DNA from: an uncultured Fretibacterium sp.
GTDB taxonomy: Bacteria; Synergistota; Synergistia; Synergistales; Aminobacteriaceae
NCBI RefSeq assembly: GCF_963548695.1
Contig: NZ_CAUUWA010000005.1
Location: 1-63,429 of the forward strand
DNA: 63,429 nt
Direction: 5' to 3'
A model generated the notes under the pieces. That model was given only the letters and a program-made list of their open reading frames with translations, was not told where the DNA came from and searched no databases. The position numbers and the translations under genes were made by a program. This document shows positions 15,380 through 23,698 of this stretch, one piece after another (the first letter of the stretch is position 1; each line of letters starts with the position of its first letter).

Positions 15380-18211
15380 TTGATTTTACCGTTCTGGAAC
15401 CCTGTGTGGGGTAAGCTGCGCGTTGCCGGACTGGCCTCAGGGTCGGGAAATACCCTTTGGAAGGTTCTGGACTTGCAACGTGAACTCGAGAGGACTTGGG
15501 AGGGCAGTCCCTTCGAGGTCGTCGCTCTTTTCTCCGATTCCCCCGACGCGAAGTGCGTGGCGACCGCTGCGGAGTATGGAATTCCCTGTGAATCGGTGGG
15601 CATAAGAGCTTTTTATGAAAAACGAGGGGCGCCGCTGAAGGACCGCGAGGTCCGGAGGGAATACGACGGCATGATCTTGGAAAAGCTCTCCCCTTACCGT
15701 CCCGACCTGATCCTTCTTGCAGGATATGTGTGGGCTACAACGGATGCCGTTACGAAAAGCATCCTGACCGTCGGCGTGCATCCGGCCGATCTTTCCATCG
15801 TGAAGAACGGTAAACGCGCCTATGCCGGGTCAGACGGTGTAGGGAGTACTCTGGCAGGGGGAGAGAGGGAAATTCGCGCTTCCTCCTACTTGGCGACCCC
15901 CGAAATTGATGGAGGTCCCATACTGATAGTCTCTCCCGCCGTACCTGTCAATCCGGCGGATGGGCTGGAGGGGAGGGATCGGGTTCGCTATTATCTGGCC
16001 CCCGTGAACGACCAGGGGCGTGTTGTCGGGGCTCGTACCGTACTGGAAATTGCGTTGGGGCATTTCTGTGCGGACGAGTCCGGAAAAATTTATCATAACG
16101 GGCGCCCTGTACCCCTTGGCGTGAAGTTTGATGTGTGGGATCAGCGTAAACCGCTTTATCAGACGTCCGTGAGACACCTCCTCGAGCCGAGGTCTCTGGC
16201 GGTTGTCGGCGCGTCTGCGCGGCCTGGATTGGGTAATGCCGTTTTGAAAAATATTGTGGATTGTGGCTTCAAGGGAAAGATATGGGCTGTTAATCGTGGT
16301 GGGGACGAGGTTTGGGGTGTTCCGGGCTTTCAAAGTGTGTCGACTTTGCCGGAGGCGCCGGATATGGTCATGGTCACCGTGCCGGGGGAGGCCGTGTGCG
16401 GGGTTGTCGAGCAATGTGGGGAACGAGGGGTCAAGGCTGTTACGGTCCTCTCCGCCGGATTCAAGGAGCTGGGCGGAAAAGGCAACGAGCTGGAACATCG
16501 GCTAATGGAGATCGTCCGCCGTTATAACATGCGCCTTCTCGGCCCGAATTGCATGGGGCTTGTGAACACGAAGGCCTCCGTCCGCCTGAACGCCAACATG
16601 CTCCAGACCGTTCCGTGCAAGGGGTCGGTGAGCCTCGTCACGCAAAGCGGCGCTATCGGGTCGGCCCTTATTGACTTTTCAGAGACTCTGGGAATCGGGT
16701 TTTCCGTGGTCGTCTCGACCGGGAATCAGCCGGATATCAACATAAACGATCTCATTCCCTATCTGTGTGAAGATGAGGACACCCGGGTTATCTTGGCCTA
16801 TCTGGAGACAATCCCGGAGCCGGGGCGTTTCATCAGGGTCCTATCGAAGGCTGCTGCCGTGAAGCCGGTCGTTCTCCTCAAATCGGGACGCACTTCCGTC
16901 GGCGCTCAGGCGGCCTCCTCTCACACAGGCAGCCTTGCGGGCGATAATGCCATCGCCGAGACCCTCATGGAAAAAACCGGGGCGATCGTCGTTCGTAGCT
17001 TGGAGGAGGCGTTTCTTTTAGGGGCAGCCCTGTCGAAGATGCCGAGGTTTTCGGGAAAACGGGTTGGCGTAGTCAGTAATGCGGGAGGGCCCGGGACTCT
17101 GATTGCGGATGCGCTCTCCGAGGCGGGATTCGAGCTGCCTCTCATGTCTCGGGAACTTAGAGATGAGCTGGCTGCTTCCGTTATGCCACAGGCATCTACT
17201 TCCAATCCTCTCGATCTTGTGGCGACCGCCTTACCCGAGCACTATTCAAAGGCAGTCGAGTTGATGTTGGAGTGCGGAATCTACGACGCCCTGATTCTGA
17301 TGGTGGTCCCACCGGTGGGGGTGGATACTGGAGCCGTTGCCGCAGCTGTGGCGGAGCCACTGAGAGAGGCTGGCATTCCTGTCGTGTCCTGTTTCTTTGG
17401 CCCCTCGGCCGGCGAGAGAGGACGACGCGTCATGTTGGAAAACGGCATCCCCTCCTTCGCCTGGCCGGAGCAGACGGTGGTCGCTCTGAGGCGGATGCTG
17501 ACTCTGGAATCGCATTCGGAGGCGTTTTCGCTCACCCCCCCTGCGCTTACGCGTATGGAGGCGGTCCGTGATATGTTACACGGGGAGGGATATCTCTCTC
17601 AAACCGCTTGCGAAAGGCTTTTGAGTGAATTTGGCCTTCCTGTTGCACGCTCGCAGTTGGTCTCCAGCGCAGAGGCGTGTCGGGATATCTCTCTGCGTTA
17701 CCCTGTCGTCGCGAAGATAGAGCATCCAAATATCCTTCATAAATCGGATGTCGGTGGTGTCGTTTTGAATCTCTCGAGCCCGGAGGCTCTCGGGAGGGCG
17801 GTGAAGGAGCTTCTCCTGAAATTCGACGGCGCCGATGGGGTTCGGGTGCAGGAGCAGGTTGGTCCAGGGCTCGAATTGATTTTGGGGGCGAATTCCGACC
17901 CTGGCTTGGGGCATGTTTTGATGGTGGGACTGGGGGGCGTCGGCGTAGAGCTCTATAAGGACGTTGCTGTGTCGCACGTGCCTTTTGATCGGGCTCAAGC
18001 AAGGAAAATGCTGCAATCGCTGCGCTGTGCTCCGATCCTGTGGGGCTATCGCGGGGCAAAGGGGGTTGATGTGGAGGGCTTGATCGACCTGACGGGAAAA
18101 GTCCAGCAGCTTTTGTTGCGTTGCCCCCGGATTGGGGAGTTGGATCTCAACCCCGTTATCTGGGACGGAACGTGTTTCACCGTTGCCGATTGCCGAATTC
18201 GTGTGTGGTGA
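15380..18211 (+). CDS. Fusion of PurN-like formyltransferase domain to ADP-forming acyl-CoA synthetase
   Basis: 943-aa two-part protein. Residues 1 to about 230 have the formyltransferase fold of PurN: GLASGSGNTL (phosphate loop), LLAGYVWAT, GVHPADL and ATPEIDGGP. The catalytic His (H134) and Asp (D177) of PurN are kept, but the catalytic Asn position is Gly132. From about 265 to the end it is an NDP-forming acyl-CoA synthetase: CoA-binding Rossmann domain (SLAVVGASARPGLG, LLGPNCMGLVN), ligase domains with TQSGAIGSAL and the phospho-His segment SSHTGSLAG (H515), and a C-terminal ATP-grasp domain (PVVAKIEHPNILHKSDVGGV). Such enzymes turn acyl-CoA + ADP + Pi into acid + CoA + ATP. The TTG start follows AGGAGG by seven bases. 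The substrate is unknown. Confidence 0.85.
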   Translation: MILPFWNPVWGKLRVAGLASGSGNTLWKVLDLQRELERTWEGSPFEVVALFSDSPDAKCVATAAEYGIPCESVGIRAFYEKRGAPLKDREVRREYDGMILEKLSPYRPDLILLAGYVWATTDAVTKSILTVGVHPADLSIVKNGKRAYAGSDGVGSTLAGGEREIRASSYLATPEIDGGPILIVSPAVPVNPADGLEGRDRVRYYLAPVNDQGRVVGARTVLEIALGHFCADESGKIYHNGRPVPLGVKFDVWDQRKPLYQTSVRHLLEPRSLAVVGASARPGLGNAVLKNIVDCGFKGKIWAVNRGGDEVWGVPGFQSVSTLPEAPDMVMVTVPGEAVCGVVEQCGERGVKAVTVLSAGFKELGGKGNELEHRLMEIVRRYNMRLLGPNCMGLVNTKASVRLNANMLQTVPCKGSVSLVTQSGAIGSALIDFSETLGIGFSVVVSTGNQPDININDLIPYLCEDEDTRVILAYLETIPEPGRFIRVLSKAAAVKPVVLLKSGRTSVGAQAASSHTGSLAGDNAIAETLMEKTGAIVVRSLEEAFLLGAALSKMPRFSGKRVGVVSNAGGPGTLIADALSEAGFELPLMSRELRDELAASVMPQASTSNPLDLVATALPEHYSKAVELMLECGIYDALILMVVPPVGVDTGAVAAAVAEPLREAGIPVVSCFFGPSAGERGRRVMLENGIPSFAWPEQTVVALRRMLTLESHSEAFSLTPPALTRMEAVRDMLHGEGYLSQTACERLLSEFGLPVARSQLVSSAEACRDISLRYPVVAKIEHPNILHKSDVGGVVLNLSSPEALGRAVKELLLKFDGADGVRVQEQVGPGLELILGANSDPGLGHVLMVGLGGVGVELYKDVAVSHVPFDRAQARKMLQSLRCAPILWGYRGAKGVDVEGLIDLTGKVQQLLLRCPRIGELDLNPVIWDGTCFTVADCRIRVW

Positions 18212-18250
18212 GCTGCGAGTGATCTGGAATTGGACTGAGGAGGACTTGTC

Positions 18251-19477
18251 ATGAGTTGTAAAGAACCGGGGATGTGGTGGGTATCCCCTTCGAATTACGA
18301 CGAGGAGGTGCGGGGGAGCTTTGCTTTCGCCCCCCGTATCGAAATCCTGGATACGACGCTGCGGGACGGTGAGCAGCAGGCGGGAATCGTCCTTGACAGG
18401 CAGGACAAGGTAAAAATAGCCCGTAAGCTTGACGAGGTCGGCGTCCATCGAATCGAAGCGGGAACGCCTGCAACCTCGCGGGAGGATGCGGAGGCGATCA
18501 AGGAGATCGCCTCTTTGGGGTTGAGGGCAAGGATTTTTGCCTTCTGCCGTGCCATGCCCAAGGACATGGAGCTGGCAAAGTCCCTTGGGGTGGACGGCGT
18601 CATCTGCGAGATCATCGGCAGTGAGGAAATGCTCCGTTTCGGTAAGCGATGGACACCGGAACAGGCTGCGGCTGCCTGCATAGAGGCCACGAAAGTTGCG
18701 CACGACATGGGACTTCACGTGACGTTGTTCCCCGCGGACGGCTCTCGGGCGCGGCTCCAGTATCTTCTTGACTTCGCCGAGAAGGTGGCTGCGGAGGGGC
18801 ATGTCGATTCTCTGGCCCTGGTCGATACCTTTGGGACCTTTTCCCCGGAGGGGGCCGCCAGCCGTACCCGGAAGCTCAAGGAGCGTTTCGGCTTTCCTAT
18901 CGAGGCGCACTTCCACAGCGACTACGATCTCGGAACGGCCTCCACAATTGCCGCCCTGAGGGAGGGAGCCTCCGTTGCGCATGTGACGGTCAATGGGATC
19001 GGCGAACGCGCCGGCAGTGTCGCTCTTGAGCCTCTTGTGGTCTCTCTTGAGGCCCTTTACGGTGTAGACACGGGGATAAAGCTGGACAAACTGCTTGAGC
19101 TTTCGGAGCTTGTGGAGAAACTCACCGGCTTTGCCGTGCCGCCTAACAAGCCCGTAACCGGAGGGCGTCTCTGGGGTTGGTCGACGGGCCTGCCCTCCAG
19201 CCTTTGGAGCAACGCCAAGACGGAGGATCCCCTGATCATGCTTCCTTATCATTATGACCTCATTGGGGCGAAGGAGCCCGTACTCTATCTGGATAAAAAG
19301 AGCGGGAAGGACAACCTGAAATATTGGCTGGACAAGGTCGGATTATCGATCCCCGAGGAGAGGGAGCGCGACCTTCTCGACCGCGCGAAAGCGAAATCCC
19401 TGGATCTGAAGCGGGACCTGGACGAAACGGAGTTCAGGGAACTCGTCGAGGCAATGTTGCGGCAGAAGAAAGATTGA
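18251..19477 (+). CDS. DRE-TIM metallolyase-superfamily enzyme (homocitrate/isopropylmalate synthase-like)
   Basis: 408-aa TIM-barrel enzyme of the HMGL-like/DRE-TIM group, which makes or breaks carbon-carbon bonds between an acyl-CoA and a 2-oxo acid. The DRE motif ILDTTLRDGEQQAG near residue 32, the metal-binding HxH in EAHFHSDYDLG and the TVNGIGERAG motif are clear and resemble homocitrate synthase/NifV and citramalate synthase. The C-terminal LeuA regulatory domain is absent. A 34-residue N-terminal extension precedes the barrel. The ATG has GAGGAGG seven bases upstream. It lies 39 bp after the acyl-CoA synthetase fusion, so the product or substrate acyl-CoA may be shared. Direction and substrate cannot be deduced. 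Confidence 0.87.
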   Translation: MSCKEPGMWWVSPSNYDEEVRGSFAFAPRIEILDTTLRDGEQQAGIVLDRQDKVKIARKLDEVGVHRIEAGTPATSREDAEAIKEIASLGLRARIFAFCRAMPKDMELAKSLGVDGVICEIIGSEEMLRFGKRWTPEQAAAACIEATKVAHDMGLHVTLFPADGSRARLQYLLDFAEKVAAEGHVDSLALVDTFGTFSPEGAASRTRKLKERFGFPIEAHFHSDYDLGTASTIAALREGASVAHVTVNGIGERAGSVALEPLVVSLEALYGVDTGIKLDKLLELSELVEKLTGFAVPPNKPVTGGRLWGWSTGLPSSLWSNAKTEDPLIMLPYHYDLIGAKEPVLYLDKKSGKDNLKYWLDKVGLSIPEERERDLLDRAKAKSLDLKRDLDETEFRELVEAMLRQKKD

Positions 19478-19638
19478 ATAAGGTGCCTAGGTAAATGTGA
19501 TCTCTTTTTGAAAAGCTTTGTTCTTTGTGTCTGACTTGGGACGTAGGTCTTTCATTCTTCCACGGGGTCCATATTTAACTACACTCTTCACAGCCTTCAA
19601 CAGCCTGTACTTTGATTTGATAGGAAGGGATGGTTGTT

Positions 19639-20988
19639 ATGTCGGAGAAAAAGAGAGACGGTTTTACCTCGGGATTGGGATTTGTCCTTGCTGTCATGGG
19701 GTCGGCCATCGGCCTTGGAAATATCTGGCGCTTTCCGCATATGACGGGAAGCAACGGCGGAGGAGCTTTCGTCCTGGTCTATTTGCTGATAGTCTTCCTC
19801 ATCGGGGCTCCTCTGCTTCTTACGGAATTCGTCATCGGACGCCATGGGCAGAAAAACGCCATCGACAGTTATGGAGCAATCAGCTCCAAGTTTAAGTGGC
19901 TGGGTTATCTTGGAGCCTTCACCTCCTTTCCTTTGCTCGCCTATTATATCGTGGTGGGGGGATGGGTTCTCTTTTACCTTGTTGAGTCCCTGACGGGAAG
20001 TCTGACCGCCTTGCCGGGGGATCAAGTGGGGGCATTTTTTGGCGGCTTCATCAGTCGGGTCAATCAACCGCTTGTTTATACGGCAGTTTTCATGCTCATG
20101 ACGTTTTTCATCGTCGTACAGGGAATTGCGAAGGGGATCGAAAAGTGGAACAAGATTTTGATGCCTCTCCTGTTCATCCTCCTGATCATCCTTGCCCTAC
20201 GTTCGATAAGCCTTCCGGGCGCACTTGACGGAATTAAATGGTATCTTACCCCCGATTTTTCTAAAATTGATGGCAATACGATTATCGCCGCCTTGGGGCA
20301 GGCGTTCTTCTCCCTCAGTGTCGGGCTCTGCGGGATGGTTACCTACGGCTCCTACCTGTCCAAGGAGGAGAACCTGTCCCGATCGGTGCTGATTGCATCT
20401 GCCGCAGATACCGTGGTGGCTCTTTTGGCGGGGTTCGTGATCTTTCCCGCGCTCTTTTCTTTTGGGGTTACTCCGACAGCGGGTCCTGTACTGATTTTTA
20501 TTACCCTTCCTCAGGTTTTTGCACAAATGCCCCTGGGAGCGGTCTGGTCCGTATTCTTTTATATCCTCCTGCTTTTTGCCTCGCTGACATCGGCGATCTC
20601 GGTCATGGAACTCTTCATTACCTGCGCGGTCGAAAAGCTTAACATCAGCAGGACGAAGGCGTCGATAGGCTATTCCGCCATCGTATTTGTGCTGGCCATC
20701 CCCGTTTCCCTGGGGTATGGGATATGGAGCCACATTACGTTTTTCGGCAAAAACTTTCTGGAGGTATACGACTATTATTGTGCCAATATATCCAACCCTT
20801 TGACGGCGTTGATGTGTTCCCTACTTATCGGTTGGGTCTGGGGCAAGAAGGGAGCGATGGAGGAACTCACCAACAACGGCATGATAGACAATGCGTTTAC
20901 CAGAGCCTGGTTTCCCATCGTCAAGTGGATTGCCCCAATTGCTGTGGGCGTTATCTGGCTCAACGCCGTTGGACTTTTGAAGCTCTAG
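19639..20988 (+). CDS. Neurotransmitter:sodium symporter (NSS/SNF) family amino-acid transporter
   Basis: Inner-membrane Na+-coupled symporter of about 449 aa with 11-12 hydrophobic helices. The start carries the NSS sodium/substrate site GSAIGLGNIWRFP in helix 1, followed by NGGGAFVLVYL and GAPLLLTEFVIGRHGQ, as in LeuT/TnaT/MhsT. Known bacterial members take up hydrophobic or aromatic amino acids. The ATG at 19639 is preferred, with GGAAGGG nine bases upstream; an ATG at 19630 lies directly on that site. It is separated from the DRE-TIM gene by 161 bp, so it may have its own promoter, but it is probably the importer for the substrate used by the preceding enzymes. Confidence 0.93.
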   Translation: MSEKKRDGFTSGLGFVLAVMGSAIGLGNIWRFPHMTGSNGGGAFVLVYLLIVFLIGAPLLLTEFVIGRHGQKNAIDSYGAISSKFKWLGYLGAFTSFPLLAYYIVVGGWVLFYLVESLTGSLTALPGDQVGAFFGGFISRVNQPLVYTAVFMLMTFFIVVQGIAKGIEKWNKILMPLLFILLIILALRSISLPGALDGIKWYLTPDFSKIDGNTIIAALGQAFFSLSVGLCGMVTYGSYLSKEENLSRSVLIASAADTVVALLAGFVIFPALFSFGVTPTAGPVLIFITLPQVFAQMPLGAVWSVFFYILLLFASLTSAISVMELFITCAVEKLNISRTKASIGYSAIVFVLAIPVSLGYGIWSHITFFGKNFLEVYDYYCANISNPLTALMCSLLIGWVWGKKGAMEELTNNGMIDNAFTRAWFPIVKWIAPIAVGVIWLNAVGLLKL

Positions 20989-20994
20989 GGAGGT

Positions 20995-21074
20995 GCTGAT
21001 TAAAACAAAAACGCATATTTTGCCAAGAATAAATATCAAAACATCTATAGGCAAAAATCTCCAGCGTTTCCCTA
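20995..21074 (+). repeat. Dispersed repeat, copy 1
   Basis: An AT-rich block (GCTGATTAAAACAAAAA, then AAAACATCTATAGGCAAAAA, then GCGTTTCCCTA) shared with 63121-63214 in the same orientation. The two ends match closely and the middle differs in length and sequence. It ends 12 bp before a GC-rich hairpin. Probably the end of a transposable element or a small non-autonomous repeat; no transposase gene is attached. Confidence 0.65.
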
Positions 21075-21085
21075 GGAAAACTCTG

Positions 21086-21124
21086 ATTCAACGACCACCG
21101 GCTTTCAGCCGGTGGTCGTTGAAT
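21086..21124. repeat. Perfect hairpin with ACCACCGGCT core (copy 1)
   Basis: 18-bp perfect arms (21086-21103 and 21107-21124) around a TTC loop. It shares the core ACCACCGGCT/AGCCGGTGGT with the hairpin at 52730-52770. It may terminate the symporter gene, although no T-run follows. The same core in two unrelated intergenic places suggests a mobile or repeated hairpin. Confidence 0.7.
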
Positions 21125-21398
21125 GCGTTCCCGAAAATCGAGGTCGAGATGACGGACAAGAGGTAGGACATCGCTCCCTTCGCCGGTCTTTTCCCCGTTG
21201 TCGAACATTGGAACGGACTTCATTGCCCCCTGCCTGTATCTTACCCTTGCTCTGCCTTCCTGTGGTTTGGAGAATGCCCCAAATTCGCAGATAAAATTTC
21301 TAACATGTGGCGAAGTCAGGTTTTATGCGTTTTCTGCCGCACCTGGTGGGCGCGAGTTCATCACGCCCCCGTAAATCAATGTCCTAACGGGCCTTCGC
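21125..21398. other. Non-coding stretch downstream of convergent symporter and panB genes
   Basis: With the repeat and hairpin before it, 410 bp separate the symporter stop from the panB stop. I see no gene, terminator with T-run or other clear structure in this part. Confidence 0.4.
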
Positions 21399-22259
21399 TT
21401 ACTTCTTCTCGTACTCCTTCAGCATGGCGGCGTACTCCGCCTCGCAGCCCTTTCGGATGTGGTACACGTAATCGTCGTTCGGGAACTTCCCCGTCCTCAC
21501 GTCCTCGGCGTAGGCCTTGAACGCGTTCGTGATCACCTCCGCGATGTTCGCGTACTTCTTCACGAACTTCGGCGTGAACGCCTGGAACTGACCCAGCATG
21601 TCCCCGCAGATGATGAGCTGCCCGTCGCACGGCCAGCCCGCTCCGATGGAATACACCGGGATAGAGAGGCGTTTCGTGATGAACTCCGTCAACTCCGGCG
21701 GGATGCCCTCCACCAGGAGCGCGTAGGCCCCCGCCCGCTCCACCGCCAGCGCGTCCTCGATCACGTAGCGGGCCGACTCCGGCGTCACGCCCTGCGCCTT
21801 GAACCCACCCATCGGTCCGGAGCTCTGCGGCGTCAGGCCGATATGCCCGCACACCAGCACCCCGCTGTCCGCGATGGCCTTGATGCGGCTCTCCACGCGC
21901 ACCCCGCCCTCCAGCTTGACAGCATCGACGTCCGCCTCCTTGAAGAAGCGCACCGCGTTCTCCACGGCCTGCTCGTCCGAGACCTGGTACGAGCCGAACG
22001 GCATGTCGCCCATCACGAAGGTGTTCGGTGCTCCACGGCGGACGGCCTTGCAGTGGCTGATGCAGTCCTCCATCGTCACGGGGATCGTGCCTGGGTAGCC
22101 CAGCACCACCATGCCCAGGGAGTCGCCCACCAGGATCATGTCCAGCCCCGCCGCCTCCGCGAACATCGCCGTCGGGAAGTCGTAGGCCGTGACCCACGTC
22201 ACCTTCTCCCCGTTCTTCTTCATCTCCAGAAACTCCAAGCGCCCCTTCTTCTTTGCCAT
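21399..22259 (-). CDS. panB: 3-methyl-2-oxobutanoate hydroxymethyltransferase (PanB), paralogue 1
   Basis: 286-aa ketopantoate hydroxymethyltransferase, which adds a C1 unit from 5,10-methylene-THF to 2-oxoisovalerate in pantothenate synthesis. PanB landmarks are present: MILVGDSLGM and VMGDMPFG (metal Asp residues), VKLEGG (metal Glu), CGHIGLTPQS and LLVEGIP (catalytic Glu). The GAG region reads GAGWPCDGQ, unusual for PanB, where an xxDGQ follows GAGN. The ATG at 22259 has GGGAGG ten bases upstream; an in-frame ATG nine bases earlier is too close to the site. It is the last gene of the TRAP-ilvD operon, 90 bp after the second panB. A 104-bp piece of it is duplicated at 14452. Confidence 0.9.
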   Translation of the reverse strand: MAKKKGRLEFLEMKKNGEKVTWVTAYDFPTAMFAEAAGLDMILVGDSLGMVVLGYPGTIPVTMEDCISHCKAVRRGAPNTFVMGDMPFGSYQVSDEQAVENAVRFFKEADVDAVKLEGGVRVESRIKAIADSGVLVCGHIGLTPQSSGPMGGFKAQGVTPESARYVIEDALAVERAGAYALLVEGIPPELTEFITKRLSIPVYSIGAGWPCDGQLIICGDMLGQFQAFTPKFVKKYANIAEVITNAFKAYAEDVRTGKFPNDDYVYHIRKGCEAEYAAMLKEYEKK

Positions 22260-22349
22260 GACCTTCATACCTCCCGTTCTTGATTTCAGGCAATTCACCT
22301 ATTGATGCCCATAACTGGGGACAATCCCTACAATGTGGAAACGTTCGGG

Positions 22350-23183
22350 TCAGTACCCCTCGACCGACGCGTTGTAGCTGAACTCCGGCGTTGGAAACGT
22401 GCCCGCACAGGTCTCGTCGTAGAACCGATTCAGCGCGTCCACCATCGGCTGACGGAGTTTCGCGTAGTGTTTTACAAACTTCGGCTTGAAATCGCCGAAG
22501 AGTCCCGTCATGTCGTACAGGTTCAGTTCCTGCGCGTCGCAGTACGGCCCTGCGCCGATACCCGCACAGGGGATACGGACCGTCTCAGTGATCTTTTTCG
22601 CCACCACGCTTGGCATACACTCCAGGCAGATGGCAAAGGCCCCAGCCTCCGTCACGGCAACAGCATCCTCGACAAGTTTATCCGCTATCGTTCGGTCCTT
22701 ACCTTGCACTTTGAAACCGCCAAGAGCACTGATGGACTGGGGGGTCAGGCCAATGTGGGCCATGACGGGTATGCCCGCTTTGACGATGGCGGCGATTCTG
22801 TCGGCCATGTTTGCGCCCCCCTCCAGCTTGACGCAATCGCTGCCCCCCTCCTGCATAATACGGTTGGCGGTCGTGATGGCCTGATCGCAATTGACGTTGT
22901 AGGTTCCAAATGGCATGTCACCGACGACGAAGGTGTTGGGGGCACCCCTCACAACGCAGCGCGCGTGGTGGATAATGATGTCGAGGGACACGGGAACCGT
23001 GGATCCCACCCCCATGACGACATTTCCCAACGAATCGCCGACCAGAATCATCTCGGTTCTGCTCTCGTCCACAATGGAGGCCATGGTATAATCATAACAG
23101 ATGCTCCAGGTCCATTTCTGCCCCTCTTCCTTATATCTCTGGAAATCTTGGACAGAACACTTCTTTTTCATAGTTTCCATCAT
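22350..23183 (-). CDS. 3-methyl-2-oxobutanoate hydroxymethyltransferase (PanB), paralogue 2
   Basis: 277-aa second PanB-family enzyme next to the first. It has MILVGDSLGN, VVGDMPFGTY, VKLEGGANMA, AHIGLTPQSI, LECMP with the catalytic Glu, and CAGIGAGPYCDAQ, so all catalytic positions are kept. It is clearly diverged from its neighbour and the two are not a recent duplication. The ATG follows AGGAGG by about seven bases. Either one copy serves pantothenate synthesis and the other a related aldol reaction, or both act on substrates delivered by the TRAP system; sequence alone does not decide this. Confidence 0.88.
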   Translation of the reverse strand: MMETMKKKCSVQDFQRYKEEGQKWTWSICYDYTMASIVDESRTEMILVGDSLGNVVMGVGSTVPVSLDIIIHHARCVVRGAPNTFVVGDMPFGTYNVNCDQAITTANRIMQEGGSDCVKLEGGANMADRIAAIVKAGIPVMAHIGLTPQSISALGGFKVQGKDRTIADKLVEDAVAVTEAGAFAICLECMPSVVAKKITETVRIPCAGIGAGPYCDAQELNLYDMTGLFGDFKPKFVKHYAKLRQPMVDALNRFYDETCAGTFPTPEFSYNASVEGY

Positions 23184-23254
23184 TTTCCTGCCTCCTCAAC
23201 AAAGATCCCATCTGGATCCTGCCCACTATATTCTGACGAGACCGATTCCATTCA

Positions 23255-23668
23255 TCACGTCTGCAATTCAGGATATGTAGCCTCTAAGACCCTTACAAGT
23301 TTGCCCAGCACTTCGTTTACAAGGGCCTGCATTTCGAGAGCTACCGCCTCCCTGACGATAGCGAGATTGATGAAATCGATCTCCGTCCTCTTGTGCCGCA
23401 TCACGTCCTGCAACATGGAGGAACGGTTACCCCCCGTCATGTGAAGGATCTCCTCGACATGCTTAAGAGGATCGTCGCAGAGCCTTATCCCCTTCCGCTC
23501 CGCAACGGCGACGGCCTCCTGAACGGCCTTCCTCGATAGTTCCCTGGCCTCGGGGATATCCAGGGCCTGCCCGTTCAGGATACCCGTAATGGCGGTGATA
23601 GCGTTAAGACCAACATTGGTGATCAGTTTATCCCAAACCAATCCCATCACGTTGTCCGATATTTCCAC
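23255..23668 (-). pseudogene. Truncated ketopantoate reductase (PanE/ApbA C-terminal domain only)
   Basis: The 137-aa frame matches only the C-terminal helical half of PanE: MGLVWDKLITNVGLNAITAI is the catalytic-Lys/Asn segment, followed by the SSMLQDVMRHKRTEIDFIN motif. The N-terminal NADPH-binding Rossmann domain (GxGxxG) is missing. Open frame continues only ten codons upstream of the GTG, to the ilvD stop, and PanE-like residues (ALAPVEISDNV) are still visible there, so the gene was cut by deletion rather than mis-called. It could survive as a standalone domain because the frame is intact and in the operon, but it cannot reduce ketopantoate alone. Confidence 0.8.
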
Positions 23669-23698
23669 CGGAGCCAGAGCATGAAAAACACATCCACG

